A stretch of 64,000 nt of DNA from Isochrysis galbana (GCA_018136815.1 CM030934.1:1334979-1398978), one strand, 5' to 3'; positions 1 to 10,640 are shown, numbered from the stretch's first letter. Notes: generated by a model not told the origin, from the letters alone. Numbers and translations: made by a program.

Positions 1-59
1 ACATACACAATTGACAATCAAAGCGAACTCGTCCCCAGCGCATAACTACGGGCGCTAGC

Positions 60-320
60 CTCGAAACTGGGGATAGAATATAGTAGTAAAAAACATCTGA
101 AGATTCAGGGCTACACACCTACTGGCTACAGGACTATCCATCTCTACTTCCACCGCCCTTATCTTCCCTTCCTCCACCTCTTCCCCTGCCGGCCCCCCTT
201 CATTTCTTTTTCTTCGGTTTCCGGGGTCCGGCCTCGGTGCACTACCTGAGGCCTGAGGCCTGGTTTGTTTGGAGTGTGGGTTCCGGGCAGGCCTTTTGGT
301 CTCTTGCTCTCGTAGGTCGT
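60..320 (+). repeat. dispersed repeat DR-D, copy 1
   Basis: This AT-to-CT-rich stretch carries the phrases AAGATTCAGGGCTACA (near 103) and CTTCGGTTTCCGGGGTCCGG (near 213). The same phrases, in the same order, recur near 16135-16330, 42560-42960 and 46075-46280. No protein or terminal inverted repeat is visible, so it is a non-coding dispersed repeat of unknown class. Confidence 0.6.
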
Positions 321-337
321 GTCCACCTGGGTCCCGT

Positions 338-748
338 CTAGATCACATTGCCTCTAGTGGTGCCCTCTCTTGTTCGTTGTGTCCGTGGTTTACTAGTTGC
401 TCCGTTGCTTCGCTCCTTGGCCTCTACGACCGCGTGCGCGATCTTCAGCTTGGTGGCTAGTTCAACTAGCTCCTCGCTGGGTTTTAGCCCACCCTTGTCG
501 CTTATGTGAAATATGGGTCTCAAGTCGCCCATATCTATTCTTTTCTTTTTCTTGGGCTGTCTTCCCATGCCCGCTTGGGCTGTTCTCGCCGAGTCGGTTT
601 CGTATGCGAATAATAAAGCTTTACACAGGACGCTGCCCGATTGTAGGGCGGTCAAACAGTGCTTTTTTATTAGGGGTGAAAAAATGACCATCTCAGAATT
701 GAGGAAATTTGAGGATTTTCTTCGGGAGAAAGTTCCCAATACACCCAA
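338..748 (-). CDS. hypothetical open frame, doubtful
   Basis: A 136-codon minus-strand frame runs from ATG at 748 to a stop at 338. I do not recognise the product. Its middle has a basic cluster (RQPKKKKR) like a nuclear localisation signal, followed by a soluble, charged stretch that could be helical. It lies next to repeat DR-D and a TE-like pseudogene, so it may be part of a mobile element. No intron, signal peptide or domain is evident, and a chance frame is quite possible. Confidence 0.2.
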   Translation of the reverse strand: MGVLGTFSRRKSSNFLNSEMVIFSPLIKKHCLTALQSGSVLCKALLFAYETDSARTAQAGMGRQPKKKKRIDMGDLRPIFHISDKGGLKPSEELVELATKLKIAHAVVEAKERSNGATSKPRTQRTREGTTRGNVI

Positions 749-833
749 CTAGCACATATCCGGGGCCCATTAGGACCCGGACCCCCCCCTTGGGCCCCCA
801 CAACAAAACGTAATCGAAAACAGACAAAAGACG

Positions 834-1757
834 CTAAAATCGCAAAAGCTTGAAAAGCTCAACTTCGAACCGATGCCGGGCGCGCTGCGTGCCCGTTTTC
901 GACGATCCATCCGGATGGGGGACCCCACCAGATACCAAATACGCATAGCCCACCCGGATGGTCACGCCAATCGGGCAGGCCGCGCGCCGAACCCTCGTCG
1001 AAATCACCCATCCGCCGAGCCCATTGAACGTTGAGCCGTCGCCGTCGCCGGCGGCCCGCTCCCTAATTCTATTGGAATCGATGGCCGCTCGAGAGCTGCG
1101 CCTCTTCTGTCCTGGAGTCAACTCGGACAGCGTCGGAGCGTGCGGCCCCAAGTCCAACCGTACGCTCCCGTCGATAACGCCTTGCGGGTCCGCGGACGCC
1201 TTGGTGAAGAAATCGATCGCGGCGGGCCAGACGTCGGGAAGGACGTCGAGCGCGCGCTGCTCCGGGCCGAACTTGATGGCGCGCAAGAGAGGCCAAAGAA
1301 CGGTGTCCGACAGGATAGACATCGCTCGCACCGCTGCCATGATCTCGGGAGAGGAGGCGCCCTTGAGGATGGAGCCGCGTAGCTTGCCGCCCGCCTTCTC
1401 CGCCATCATCTCCTCCTCCTCGAGGAACGTCCGAAGAGTGCCCTCCTACGTGAGCAGGCGCTCGGTCACGGCGGCGTTGAGGAAGAAGACGTACGAGCGA
1501 GATCCGCAGATGGCGAGCAGGTCCTCAACGTTTCCGAGCACGGCGTCGGTGGAGGCGTCTACCATGTCGGCAAGCCTCGCGTCCATCCACTCGCGGAACT
1601 TGGCGCCAATCGCATAGCCCTTTGACGAGCAGGGGGGGGGTTCGGGGGGGGTCCGGGGGGGGCAGGTAAGGGGGGCCCCTGGGGAATCCTTGGACACCCA
1701 TGAGGGGTGGAAAATAGTGGTTAAAAAGCGTGAGTGACCGAGTGACCGGCCTACCAA
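834..1757 (-). pseudogene. TE-derived open frame interrupted by one stop (possibly hAT-like)
   Basis: Two minus-strand open stretches, 1757-1449 and 1445-834, lie in the same frame and are separated only by a TAG at 1446-1448. The sequence around the stop reads smoothly on both sides (RLLT, stop, EGTLRTFLEEEE), which suggests one original protein. The region with VLWPLLRAI and DVLPDVWPAAIDFF loosely resembles the middle of hAT-type transposases and related repeat-encoded proteins. That assignment is by impression only. C-terminal of about residue 190 the frame becomes low-complexity. There is no paired copy in the window. Confidence 0.35.
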
Positions 1758-2021
1758 ACATCCAGGTAAAACTCTCGTAAAAGAGAGAAGAGGATGGGTT
1801 GCAGCGTTGAGTCCTGCGGTCTGCCGCGCCGGCCGCCGATTCTAGACCTTATCGTCCGGACGGGTGTGATACTTCCTGTCTCTTCGATCGTCGCGCACTA
1901 TTCTTATAGTTCGTCGTTCCGCGTTCGTACGTTCGTACCGTTCGTCGTTCGTTGCCGCTAGCCACTGGCAACTGGCAGTAGGGGAAGTAGTAGTAGTAGT
2001 TAAAGAGGAGAGGTCTATAAG

Positions 2022-3171
2022 ATGGATCGCATGGCGGACGCATCGGCGGAGGCCTTTCAGCATGTCGAGCGGGCGGGGAGCGGCGCGCGGGCGGACGGGC
2101 GGGCGTGGGGTTGCGACGATGTAAATGAGGGCACACTTCATAACGGCGCTGGAGATGCTCGCGTCGACGGAGAGGGAGACCAGCGGGAGGCGGCTGCAGC
2201 GACAGCAGCGCGGCTGTCAGCGCTCGAGGTTGCTGCCAGAGAGCAGCGCAATCGGCGCAAGCGAACGCGCGACGGTTCCGAAGCAGCGATTGGGGGAGAG
2301 ACTGGCACAGAGTATGGCCTAGACCAAGAAGTCCTCGCCCCAGGCGCCGCTGGTGCAGGCATGCTCTCCAAGCTTTTCGGGTTGCTGAAGCACTTCTCAC
2401 TCCGAGGAGCACACGAGGGCAAGAGCGAGCTTCAGCTGTACGACGCCATGCGCTCGCCTGATCGCGCTCTCCTCAGACACGGCGTTTTTGTTGCAGAAGG
2501 CTCGCTAGTCATCGAGCAGATCCTCTCCTTTTCTACGGTTGACGACTCTCCTGAACGCTTCGGCTTGAGCGATCAGTCCTTCCAGCTCTTGTCCATTCTA
2601 GCTACGGAGCAGATGCTCGCGCGCCTCGCACCAGTCATCCAACGAGCAGACGAAAGCATTGCTACACAATTCAGAGCATCCGCGCCGCACGCGGAGGATG
2701 CCCCGAGTCTCCCAGCTGCTGATACCGGGAAGGCAGCATGTATTGTCTTCAGTGGGAGCCGCTCCGACCTCTCAGAAATCACGGGCTTCAAACATTCGTC
2801 GCTATCAGCCCTCGCAATCGTTCGGCGTCCAGCAGCACCTGGGGAGACCATCACAGAGTGGCTCAGCCACCTGAAGCCAGCTCGCGGTGTTGCACGCCCC
2901 ACACTCCTCATTTTGGATGGTGTGTCAGGCGCATACTCTTCTCCCATGCTATAAGCATATCGACTACTTTTCTTGCATCCCTCACACGTAGTGTTCTGCA
3001 TCCCGCAGGTGTTACGAAGACCGAGAACGTCGGCTCGCTCTTTCGCTCAGCGCTCGCTTTCGGGATCAGTGGCGTGCTTCTATCCCCAAAATGCGCGGAC
3101 CCCCTCTATCGGAAGAGCATCCGCGCGTCAATGGGCGCATGCTTCAAAGTCCCATTCCGCATTGCTGACAG
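2022..3171 (+). CDS. SpoU/TrmH-family RNA 2'-O-methyltransferase (3' end incomplete)
   Basis: The family transfers a methyl group from S-adenosylmethionine to ribose 2'-OH in tRNA or rRNA, using a C-terminal trefoil knot. Exon 1 (2022-2919) encodes a 299-residue variable N-terminal region ending in ALAIVRRP and LLILDG, the start of the SpoU fold. A GT-AG intron (2920-3008) splits the Gly codon. Exon 2 (3009-3171) continues with VTKTENVGSLFRSA and SPKCADPLYRKSIRASMGA, which are the conserved SpoU motifs carrying the catalytic Arg and the knot. A donor AG|GTAGGG at 3172 shows that the gene continues. A possible third exon starts at 3246 (acceptor TTGTGAG) and stays open into gap 1. Met at 2031 is an alternative start. 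The substrate cannot be inferred. Confidence 0.82.
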
Positions 3172-3316
3172 GTAGGGGCAGCCGCCCGTGCGCCCGCCCC
3201 CTTTCTTCGATGCTTAGGTTGTACTACCCTTTCGCACTTGTGAGCTGGATTCTCTGTCTCGCGTGCTCAAGACGTCAGAGCCTCGATTGATGCCTTCATG
3301 CTCAGAGACGTCTGAC

Positions 3317-3416
3317 NNNNNNNNNNNNNNNNNNNNNNNNNNNNNNNNNNNNNNNNNNNNNNNNNNNNNNNNNNNNNNNNNNNNNNNNNNNNNNNNNNNN
3401 NNNNNNNNNNNNNNNN
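3317..3416. other. assembly gap (100 N)
   Basis: Exactly 100 N, the usual placeholder for a gap of unknown length. It swallows the 3' end of the plus-strand methyltransferase gene and the C-terminal coding part of the minus-strand alginate-lyase-like gene, which converge here. Confidence 1.
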
Positions 3417-4344
3417 GTGCTGTCGTCTGCTTCACGACGAGTTCATCCTCACCGATCCACTTGGCAATGGACATGTATACCACGTCGTACCACGCGCCAT
3501 GATTCGACACGTGGTTGTCGTGTAGCTTTTGAATATTTGGGTTGTCAACACTGATGAACATCAAGAAAGCGTGGAACCATCGAGTGAGTGCGTCGCGCTC
3601 AGGGAAGGTCAGCGCGTCCTGAATTATGGTGATAGCATCGAGCAGACGCGTCAAGTCCCAGAAATCGATGACGCAGTCGGAAGACCCGTACCGACGATCT
3701 AAGATGGTGCTGTTCGGTATGATCTGGCTGTACCACAGCCGGGGGTGCATCGCCGTGGCAGGGTCGATGAACCAGGATCGCAGTTGGCCAACCGCAAACT
3801 GCAACGCTTTCCGGTTGGACTCATGTTTGGGATTTATCGCGACGAAAAAGGCTGCCGTCTGCACGTCATGCGACATCTGTCGGAAGCGCTCATAGTCCAA
3901 ATTCACAGAGGCCTCCACGTTGAACTTGCCATCACATATGATCCATGCGTTATCATGGCATTGTAGAACACTCGCAGGGTGTTCTCTACGCCCGTAGTTC
4001 ATGCACTCTGTCGGCCTCGACTTGCACGGCCATGCGTACGGAACAAAGGTCATGTAGTCCCGCTTGTCTCCAGACCCGGGCACCAGCTCCTTCTGTGTGG
4101 GGCTGAAGAACTTCCCCCCGTTCTGCTCAAAGGCGGCATAGGCCGAATCGAACTTCTTCTTATGGTGAGCAATCCAGCCGTGAGGTGCCTGTGCCTCGGA
4201 CGAAACGAGGGCGGCCAGAACACTATGATTGTACAAGAGCGCGGGCCAGAACGACTGCTTCCATGTGTACCGGTCGTCGCGAGGTATGGCCAAGATCGCT
4301 GCGAGAGCGAACATGGGCATAGCCGGCGCGACCCCTCCGCTCAA
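3417..4344 (-). CDS. alginate lyase-domain protein (PF05426-like), truncated by gap
   Basis: About 309 residues are readable from ATG at 4344 to the gap. Alginate-lyase-fold enzymes are (alpha/alpha)-toroid polysaccharide lyases that cleave uronate polymers by beta-elimination. Family hallmarks are RSWFIDPATAMHPRLWYSQ (about residues 188-206) and SNHGAWYDVV (about 278-287); in the family the NHG segment holds the active-site Asn and His. A hydrophobic stretch (MFALAAILAI) close to the N-terminus could be a signal peptide; Met at 4320 is an alternative start. The family usually needs about 100 more residues after the NHG motif, and these must lie in the gap. The minus-strand sequence after the gap (3316-3214) does not look like family sequence. 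Substrate is unknown; many algal and fungal homologues have unassigned targets. Confidence 0.72.
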
Positions 4345-4400
4345 TGATGTTGGAGTTGTTAGGGTGGCCCGGTGGTAGAAGGGAGGGGGGGGGGGAGGGC

Positions 4401-4456
4401 GTTCCGCGCGAGTTCCCTTTCATCAATGCATTGATGAGAGGCAACTCACGCGGAAC
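4401..4456. repeat. 56-bp near-perfect palindrome
   Basis: Two 28-nt arms (4401-4428 and 4429-4456) are reverse complements except at three positions, with CAATGCATTG at the centre and no loop. It lies just upstream of the alginate-lyase-like gene. It could be a transposon scar, a regulatory site or a hairpin; nothing in the sequence decides between these. Confidence 0.75.
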
Positions 4457-4584
4457 GACCTCCCCTCATCATTCGTGCGAGGGGCGAGAGGGGCGCGCTG
4501 AAGGTGAAGGGGGGGGGGGCATCACTCCAGCGCGCTATGTAAAGTTTACCGAGGACGAACGACGTCTGCAGCAGGGACACCATG

Positions 4585-4720
4585 CTCCTCAGCCGCAGGG
4601 CTGGGGCATGCTCCTCAGCTGCAGGGCTGGGGCCAGCGTGCGACTGCGACTGGGCAGGGTCCATCCATACCTCTCCCAACTGGGTAGGGTCCATCCATAC
4701 CTCTCCCACCAACTCCCTGC
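4585..4720 (+). repeat. two short tandem duplications
   Basis: A 29-nt unit beginning ATGCTCCTCAGC is repeated at 4581-4638, and a unit beginning GGGTCCATCCATACCTCTCC is repeated at 4658-4708. Each is present twice with a few differences. There is no coding signal. Confidence 0.65.
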
Positions 4721-4849
4721 AGATGGGAAGCAGAAGTAGTCGAGGGCAGTTGAGTGAAGCACATGTGCAGCAAACGTGGGACGACGGTGCGAGCTCATCC
4801 TGGAGAAACATTAATAAGTTCTCAAGATTCCGGGCTAACTCCTACGACA

Positions 4850-5575
4850 GTCTAGGTTTCCTACATGGGAAACACACAGAATCTGCCTCCAAACACAGCA
4901 AAAACACTGTGCTTTTGCCTTTGAAAGAAACACAGAAAAAACAGCGGGAAACACAGATACACAGATACAGGGGGGGGGCGGGGGGCGGGCGGGGGGGGGG
5001 GGGGCGTCGACCGTCGACCACCGAGCACCCCACCACCACCACGATGCACGCCTCCACCAACCCAAACCCCGACCGAGCCTCGCGCTCCGCCAGCACGCAC
5101 TGCACTGCCGCCACCGCCCGCCCGGACACGCCACGGCCGGCAGATGAGTCTACTGCTCCAAGTGAGCATATCATTAAGCAACTGATGCGTTGATGACAGA
5201 TTATTGTGTCTCCATCTCTATGTTTGCTTGGAAACTATTTGTGGCGTTTGGTGGGTGTGAGTAAGGTAGGTGTAGGTGTAGGTGTAGGTGTGTGCTGTGT
5301 GATGTGTGATGTGTGGTGCGTGCATGGATGGTATTGGTATTGGTATTGTGGGTTTGAGCTCTCTCTCTCTTGTTTGTGTGTGTGGAGTGTGTGTGTGTGG
5401 AGAGTGAGAGTGGAGAGCGGAGTGTGGCTGCTCGCGGCGCTGCGCGCCGCGCGCTGCTTTTGGATGTGCTCGCGGCGCTGCGCGTCCCTTGCCCAAACAC
5501 ATCGAAACACGGCTGTTTTTGCCCCTGGTAGAAACACGCTGTTCCTGTGTTTCCCTTGTAGGCTAGGTTTCTCTA
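4850..5575. repeat. inverted repeat pair flanking low-complexity DNA
   Basis: The left arm near 4852-4935 (GGTTTCCTACATGGGAAACA onward, rich in AAACAC) is similar to the reverse complement of 5510-5575. Between them lie poly-G (4970-5005), a GTAGGT/GGTATT simple-repeat tract (5262-5350) and the palindromic GCGGCGCTGCGCGC motif twice (5434, 5472). This may be a decayed non-coding transposon with about 80-bp arms. Confidence 0.45.
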
Positions 5576-5639
5576 CCTTACTACCGACATCGCCCTTATC
5601 TCCTTCCCCTCGCCTCTTCCGCTTCCCCCCTTCACCCTT

Positions 5640-6375
5640 CATCTTCGGGGGCGCGGGCCGCGAGCTGCACTCCCACGCCCGCGCTGGGCCTGCCCTCGAG
5701 CCTCGAGCTAACTCCTAACTCCCCCTCTGTCCCTGGTCGCTAGGCATACAGGAGACTCTGGGCGGCTCCCATGGCCAGCGAGACGCGCGTGGGAGAGGCA
5801 GGGGGGGCCTAGGGCTGAGCCCCTGCCTCCACTGCCCCCTGAGCAAACGTGGGACGACGAAGGGTGAGAGTGGAGAGAGGGAGAGGTGGGGGTTTGCACG
5901 TTTGCACCCCCCCCCGATGGAATGTAGTGAGAAATGGGCCCCGTTTGCGTTAGCAAACGGGTGAGGGGCGGCTGGCGGCAGGTTGGACACGGCGAGAAGG
6001 GAGTGGCTCAATGGCGAGGAGAGTATCCCAGGTGGCGCAGGCTACTCGAGTGCCGCAGTCATTTATTTCTTGAGGACCGCTCACGGCGCGAGCTGGTAAG
6101 GGCCGTTCTTCTTGGTTTAGAGAGTTCCCCCTCCCCCCCCAGTGCTTTTCTCCCGGAGAGTCGCCCGACGTAGGTCGGTCCGCCTCAATGGGTTTTCCCT
6201 TATTTTAACTTGTGGGGGGTTAGAATGGGAGCCGGGGGCCTGCGAGGGGGGAGATGTGGAGGGGTGCATAGGTGTATGTATCTGTGACAGCAACATGCGT
6301 CGAGGCGTACGGGCAGGTGCGCTAAGGGTTGTCGTGTTAGTACCAGGGCTAGTGAGAGTAGCGGTACTAGGTACT
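5640..6375 (+). repeat. dispersed repeats: DR-G-related segment then DR-B copy 1
   Basis: The part from 5650 to 5850 (GCGCGGGCCGCGAGCTGCAC, then CTAGGCATACAGG) matches the segment near 48375-48590. The part from about 5935 to 6375 is DR-B: it starts with TTTGCGTTAGCAAACGGGTG, includes AATGGGTTTTCCCTTATTTT near 6187 and ends around the GTGAGAGTAG motif near 6352. Other DR-B copies are at 17552-18000 (-) and 18280-18700 (+). No protein-coding content was found. Confidence 0.65.
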
Positions 6376-6379
6376 ATAA

Positions 6380-7094
6380 TGACTAATGCTTAGTTATATT
6401 ATTGTTGTTGTTGTTGTGGCTTGCGCCACCAGGGATAGATTCGTGTTCATGACTAAGGCGCCTTTATCGTTGGTCTTGAAGACAGGGTGCTGAGATCGTG
6501 AATACAACATGGCGATACATCGACGCGCTTTAACGCAACCAACCATCGAGACAATGAATACAGACTCCATACGTATGGCGCAGCATGATGGTGGCGACGT
6601 GCCATGTATGGCGATGCCACAACCACGCGCAGCGTGGCAGACACGCTCTATACACGCTCGCATAGCAAGTGCCGCATGCTCCAACGCACGGATGAGTGCG
6701 CACATGCCACATGGTGAAAGCGCGCTTCCAAATGGTAAAAAAATACACAATTCAAGCTACAAGTGCTCGTGAACGTCAGGATGCACATCTCTTCCCGGAG
6801 ACGTTGCAGGGCCTGTGAGCAGAATGCCAGTACTCGTGCGGTTGGACTGGCCCGTAAGAGCATATGTGTTCATGCACGCGTAGAGAAAATCGGCAAGATC
6901 GCCTAGGCTTGAGGTCCAACATAAGGTCGACTTGATTAGTCCGAGGCAGGATGATTGCGATACCGTAGTCAAACACGTCGTAGACGATTCGGAGGCTGAA
7001 AGGCATGGCCTGCAAAGCCACACATGCAGAGCGTCGCGACGTGTGCATCTTAGCAGCCGCACTGCACGAGGAGACGCAGCATGGATCATATATC
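6380..7094. other. intergenic, no recognised feature
   Basis: The stretch starts with a (GTT)n run near 6400. Short open frames exist on both strands, but none resembles a known protein and none is joined by convincing splice sites. It probably includes the 3' UTR of the GUCD1-like gene. Confidence 0.5.
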
Positions 7095-8021
7095 TCACAC
7101 AGTGTAGGTGTTGCCCATGACCGCGAGCGGCGGCTGATCCAACGGGATCACAAGCAGGTCCTCGTCGGTGCCGTGGGATTTTCGAGCGGCATTCAAATTT
7201 TCGTCAGGAATAAATGTGTAGTCATCGGCCCCAGCTGGGTCAAGGATGTAGTATCCTTGTAGCTGAGCATTGTACGAAGTGATCAAGATGTAGTGGCCGA
7301 GGTATCCACCAGTGCTGAAGCCCGTCTCAAAGGCCCCCGTTGCGATGCTGCTAAATGCGCTCAATATGTTTCCAATACTTGAGCCCAGCCGCGCCCCAAA
7401 GTTCAAGTCAGTACCCTCTAGCGCCTCCGAGTTCGTCTTCACCGCAGGACGGTATAGGTGTCTACGGTCAACCAAACCAATTATGAGGTTGCCCCCTCTT
7501 GTGTGCGCTCCGCTGCAAATCGAACGGAGCTCCGAGGGCGAGAGTGACTTGGACTCTATAGCTATATTACATTCGCGTGCACGCTCAAAGAGAGAGTTCA
7601 CCCGCGACGCATCGTGGTCAAGCGTGAGACGGTAGAAGGCCTTCTCCCTATGGGATGGGTCGACACCTATTGTCGTGGTAAGGTACCGGTACCGCACACC
7701 GAATTCGCGCCTGGAGGGGGGGGGGTCGGCGGAGAGTGATGAACACCAATGAGTATTGAGTAACTAGGCCTCCCACGCGCACATGCCCGTCTCGCCGTGG
7801 CATGCTAAGGCTTGGTCTCACAGCACAAAGGCGAGGTCGACGGTCCAGATCGACGAGGACGGCACCCTCTGGCGGAGCTTAGCGAGGCTGCACTGGGAGG
7901 CGGGGACTCCGAGCGCGCGGAGTGCCATCTCGGTGCACGCGAGGCCGCAGTCCCAATTGAACGACTGCCGCACGTGCGGCACGTGCAGCCCCGCGCGCGC
8001 CAACGAGCCGCCACGGCCCAT
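7095..8021 (-). CDS. GUCD1-like protein (Guanylate_cyc_2 family, PF09778)
   Basis: Exon 1 (8021-7822) carries VRQSFNWDCGLACTEMAL and IWTVDLAFVL. A GT-AG intron (7821-7711, with a poly-C tract before the acceptor) joins it to exon 2 (7710-7095), which carries FGVRYRYLTTTIGVD, STGGYLGHYILITSY, DPAGADDY and SHGTDEDLLVI. These match the guanylyl cyclase domain-containing protein 1 family block by block, including the Cys-Gly-Leu-Ala-Cys and Gly-His-Tyr segments. The fold is papain-like (cysteine-peptidase type), and cyclase activity is a historical name rather than an established function. The predicted product is 271 residues, close to animal GUCD1. A frame-open Met lies further upstream at 8105. 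It is a soluble protein with no signal peptide. Confidence 0.85.
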
Positions 8022-8029
8022 CGAGGCGA

Positions 8030-8400
8030 AGAGCCGCCCGCGCCCGTCTCTCTCGCTCTCCTCCCTACTCACTCTCTCTCCGTCTCTTCCTGATTCTCTC
8101 CTCAAGTTTTCGTGAGTTACAGAGCACTCCTACGTAATGAAGCGAGCACATGGAATACACGCGAGAAACTCACTTCCCGTCGGTCTCCTCATAGAGTATT
8201 GCATCCCTTTCCATTCCCTCTCTCTCTCTCTCTCTTGTTCCCCCCCCCCGTTCTCTCGTGGTCTCTCTCTTCTGCTCTCGCCCCCCCCCTGCCTGTTCTC
8301 CTCCCCCTGCCTCTGCTGCCTGCTACCAGACCCCGCCCACCTGTGGAGCAGGAGGAGGGAGTACTTTAGAATACTCTCTCTCTCTCTCTCTCTACTCACG
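8030..8400. repeat. CT-rich simple-sequence tract
   Basis: (CT)n runs at 8213-8235 and 8374-8393, with poly-C tracts between, lie upstream of the GUCD1-like gene. They may act as its promoter region, but no TATA-like element stands out. Confidence 0.5.
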
Positions 8401-8756
8401 GCCTCGCGCCCACCACACACCTCTCGGCGCAGAACTCCTCGAGGCTAGCTAGCATGAGCTAGGATGTCCCCTACATATGGGGCCCAGAAGAGCAGCCAAC
8501 TCTAAAGTAGTAAGTAGATCAGAGTTTCCCTATATTGAGGGCCAGCTCGCGCCGCGACAAGCCAACGACGTTGCGTCGAGACCGATGACGTCACCCCTCG
8601 GACTAGAAAACTTTGTGCAACACCACTCCCCTCCCCCACAGCGTGAACGCCTCCGTCCGCTGCTTGTTGCCCCTTGTTCACGTTTCCGTGTGTGCGGCTT
8701 CTGTGGAGTACCTGGAGCCTGGCGGGCCTAGACTAATTATTTCGTGCTAGGCCATA

Positions 8757-10130
8757 CAGTAAGGGTGCACCATTAAGAAACCACCCCATTAAGGAAAGTA
8801 TAGAAGCAAATTGGCCGTCCATGAGCTAAGAAAGCTCTATGGCGCAAGAGCGCCCCCGCCATAGATAAGAAACTGGTTCGTAAGAAAATCCCTATGCGGT
8901 TGGTCGTGTCGGGTACTGTTTGCGGCTGCGTTTACGTTCACATTGAGTTCGGAGCTCGCGCGCTGCGCGCTGCGCGCGCCAAGCAAGGTACAATCTGCCA
9001 TATGCGCCTTACCTTTACCTATATGACAGTAGGAGTAGCAATCCACAGTCTCATGCTTATACATTCAAGCTCTAGATGTACTACCCACCTCCCCACCCAC
9101 CACCCACAACACCAACACCCAACACCAACACCCCTGCCCCTGCCTGCTCATCGAGACCCCGCGACCCCGCGCGTCAGACGTCACTCACTCTCACTCTCTC
9201 TCTCTCCGCTTCCTATTCCTATCTGCGATACTATCTCACCACTCACCACCACCACTGATTGCACTAGCCACACTCTCCCTCTCCAACAACACGGCGGGGG
9301 GATGGGGGGCTTTACATAAAGGAACGAGAGAGTGAAATTATAGAAGAGGGAGGGGGGGGTCGTTTCGCAAGCTGAGTAAGGGGCGGGGGGGGCGGGGGGG
9401 GGGGGGGGGAAGAGAAGAGGGCCAAGGAGAGATAAGCTTATGGTAAGCCCATGAGAAGAAGTGGTGGACCCAGAAAATAATAGAATAATATGAGGTGTAC
9501 ACGTAATAAGATGAGGTGTATACCTGCATTACTGAAGCAAGAAGATGGGTGTTGAGAACGTCCCTCTCCAACGAGACCCAAGGGGTCAGAAGGTAAGAAC
9601 GTGAAAGAGAGAAGAGAGAGGATGAGAAGAGAGAGCATGAGAAGAGAGGGGATGAGAAGAGAGAAGATGTGAGAGGAGATAGAAGAGAGAAGAGAAAATC
9701 TAGGTGTTGACCGAAACTCTGCAAATCTCGTCTATACCCCCCTCCCCCCGCCCAACCAGACGTCCTTGCAATCATTTCGCGGGGGCGATCGGCGATCACT
9801 GCTCACTGCTCGTCACTCATCTCCACGCTGGCCCTTGTTTTCTAAGTACAAAAATTGGCAAAAACCTAGTTTTTCGCAACGTAAGCTCATCGGACAGCGA
9901 GGAAGAGAGGAGGTGAGGCGCCACCGTAGACCGTAGCAAGAAACTAGGGGCGCCGGTCACCATCACAAGAAAGCAGCACGCTGAGAAACCTCTATACATA
10001 TTGTAGCTCTCGGCAATCCGCGCAAGAAACAAGAAACCCAGCTTAAGAAACTCCTATGGTCTCGCGGCCGATCGCTAAGGAAAGTATAGAGGACAAAATT
10101 CTCTGTTTTCTTAATGGTGCGCCCCTACTG
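8757..10130. mobile_element. non-autonomous DNA transposon with Tc1/mariner-type ends
   Basis: The left end (8757, CAGTAAGGGTGCACCATTAA) and the reverse complement of the right end (10130, CAGTAGGGGCGCACCATTAA) match at 22 of 24 positions. Each is flanked by TA (8755-8756 and 10131-10132), the target duplication expected of Tc1/mariner elements, whose ends often begin CAGT. The 1,374-bp interior has CA-rich and purine tracts and repeated TAAGAAA motifs near both ends, but no transposase frame. It is therefore most likely a non-autonomous derivative mobilised in trans. Confidence 0.7.
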
Positions 10131-10337
10131 TATGCCGCTCCACCCTCAGAAAACAAGGTGGCGAAAAGGGGATGGCGGATGGCGGCGGGTAAGCTTGAGC
10201 GCTTGTGTGTGTGTGTGTGTGTGTGTGCTGGGGCGAAGCTGGCGGCGCGCGGCGGCGAGGGAAAAGGAGGGAAGCGTCGAAGCGTCGCCCCTCTCCTGCG
10301 GGTGGGCTTCCCTCTTCCCTCTTGCTTCTTTTCCCCA

Positions 10338-10445
10338 ACTAAGTTTACACTTAGTTGACCCATGGGGGGGCACGAGCCCCCCCCTCTCTCCACTCCTCCC
10401 CTGCCATGGGCCATGGGGGAGGAACCACCCATCCTCCTGAGGCGA
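10338..10445 (+). repeat. DR-A head, copy 1 (truncated)
   Basis: The segment starts AACTAAGTTTACACTTAGTT and continues with the GGGGGGCACGAGCCCCCCCC hairpin and CCATGGGGGAGGAACCACCC. This head recurs near 16529, 18737 and 22352 (+) and, reversed, near 24845 and 40390. Here it is cut after about 105 bp and runs straight into array DR-E. Confidence 0.7.
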
Positions 10446-10640
10446 GAAGCGCTCAATCACCATCACCCACAGCATAGAAAAGCGTTCAATCACCATCAGC
10501 CTACACGTGGAACGCGTTCAATCGCCATCACCCCCACCGCATGGAAAAGCGTTCAATCACCATCAGCCTACACATGGAAAAGCGTTCAATTGCGGAAGAT
10601 CGTGGGGATCATGAGGCATGAGGGTAGCTATCCAACCCAC
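10441..10640 (+). repeat. DR-E array, copy 1
   Basis: The array has five related units built on GCGTTCAATCACCATCA, spaced about 30-38 bp apart, then GGAAGATCGTGGGGATCATG. The same array lies in reverse near 49385-49600. The unit may be an internal satellite of a transposon. The spacing is irregular and the spacers are also repeated, so it is not a CRISPR. Confidence 0.7.

Noticed and set aside
3214-3316. C-terminal lyase coding sequence beyond gap 1
   Set aside because: The minus-strand frame there has no similarity to the family and overlaps the likely third methyltransferase exon on the plus strand.
10441-10640. CRISPR-like array
   Set aside because: The units vary, the spacers are also repeated, the genome is eukaryotic and no cas genes are present.
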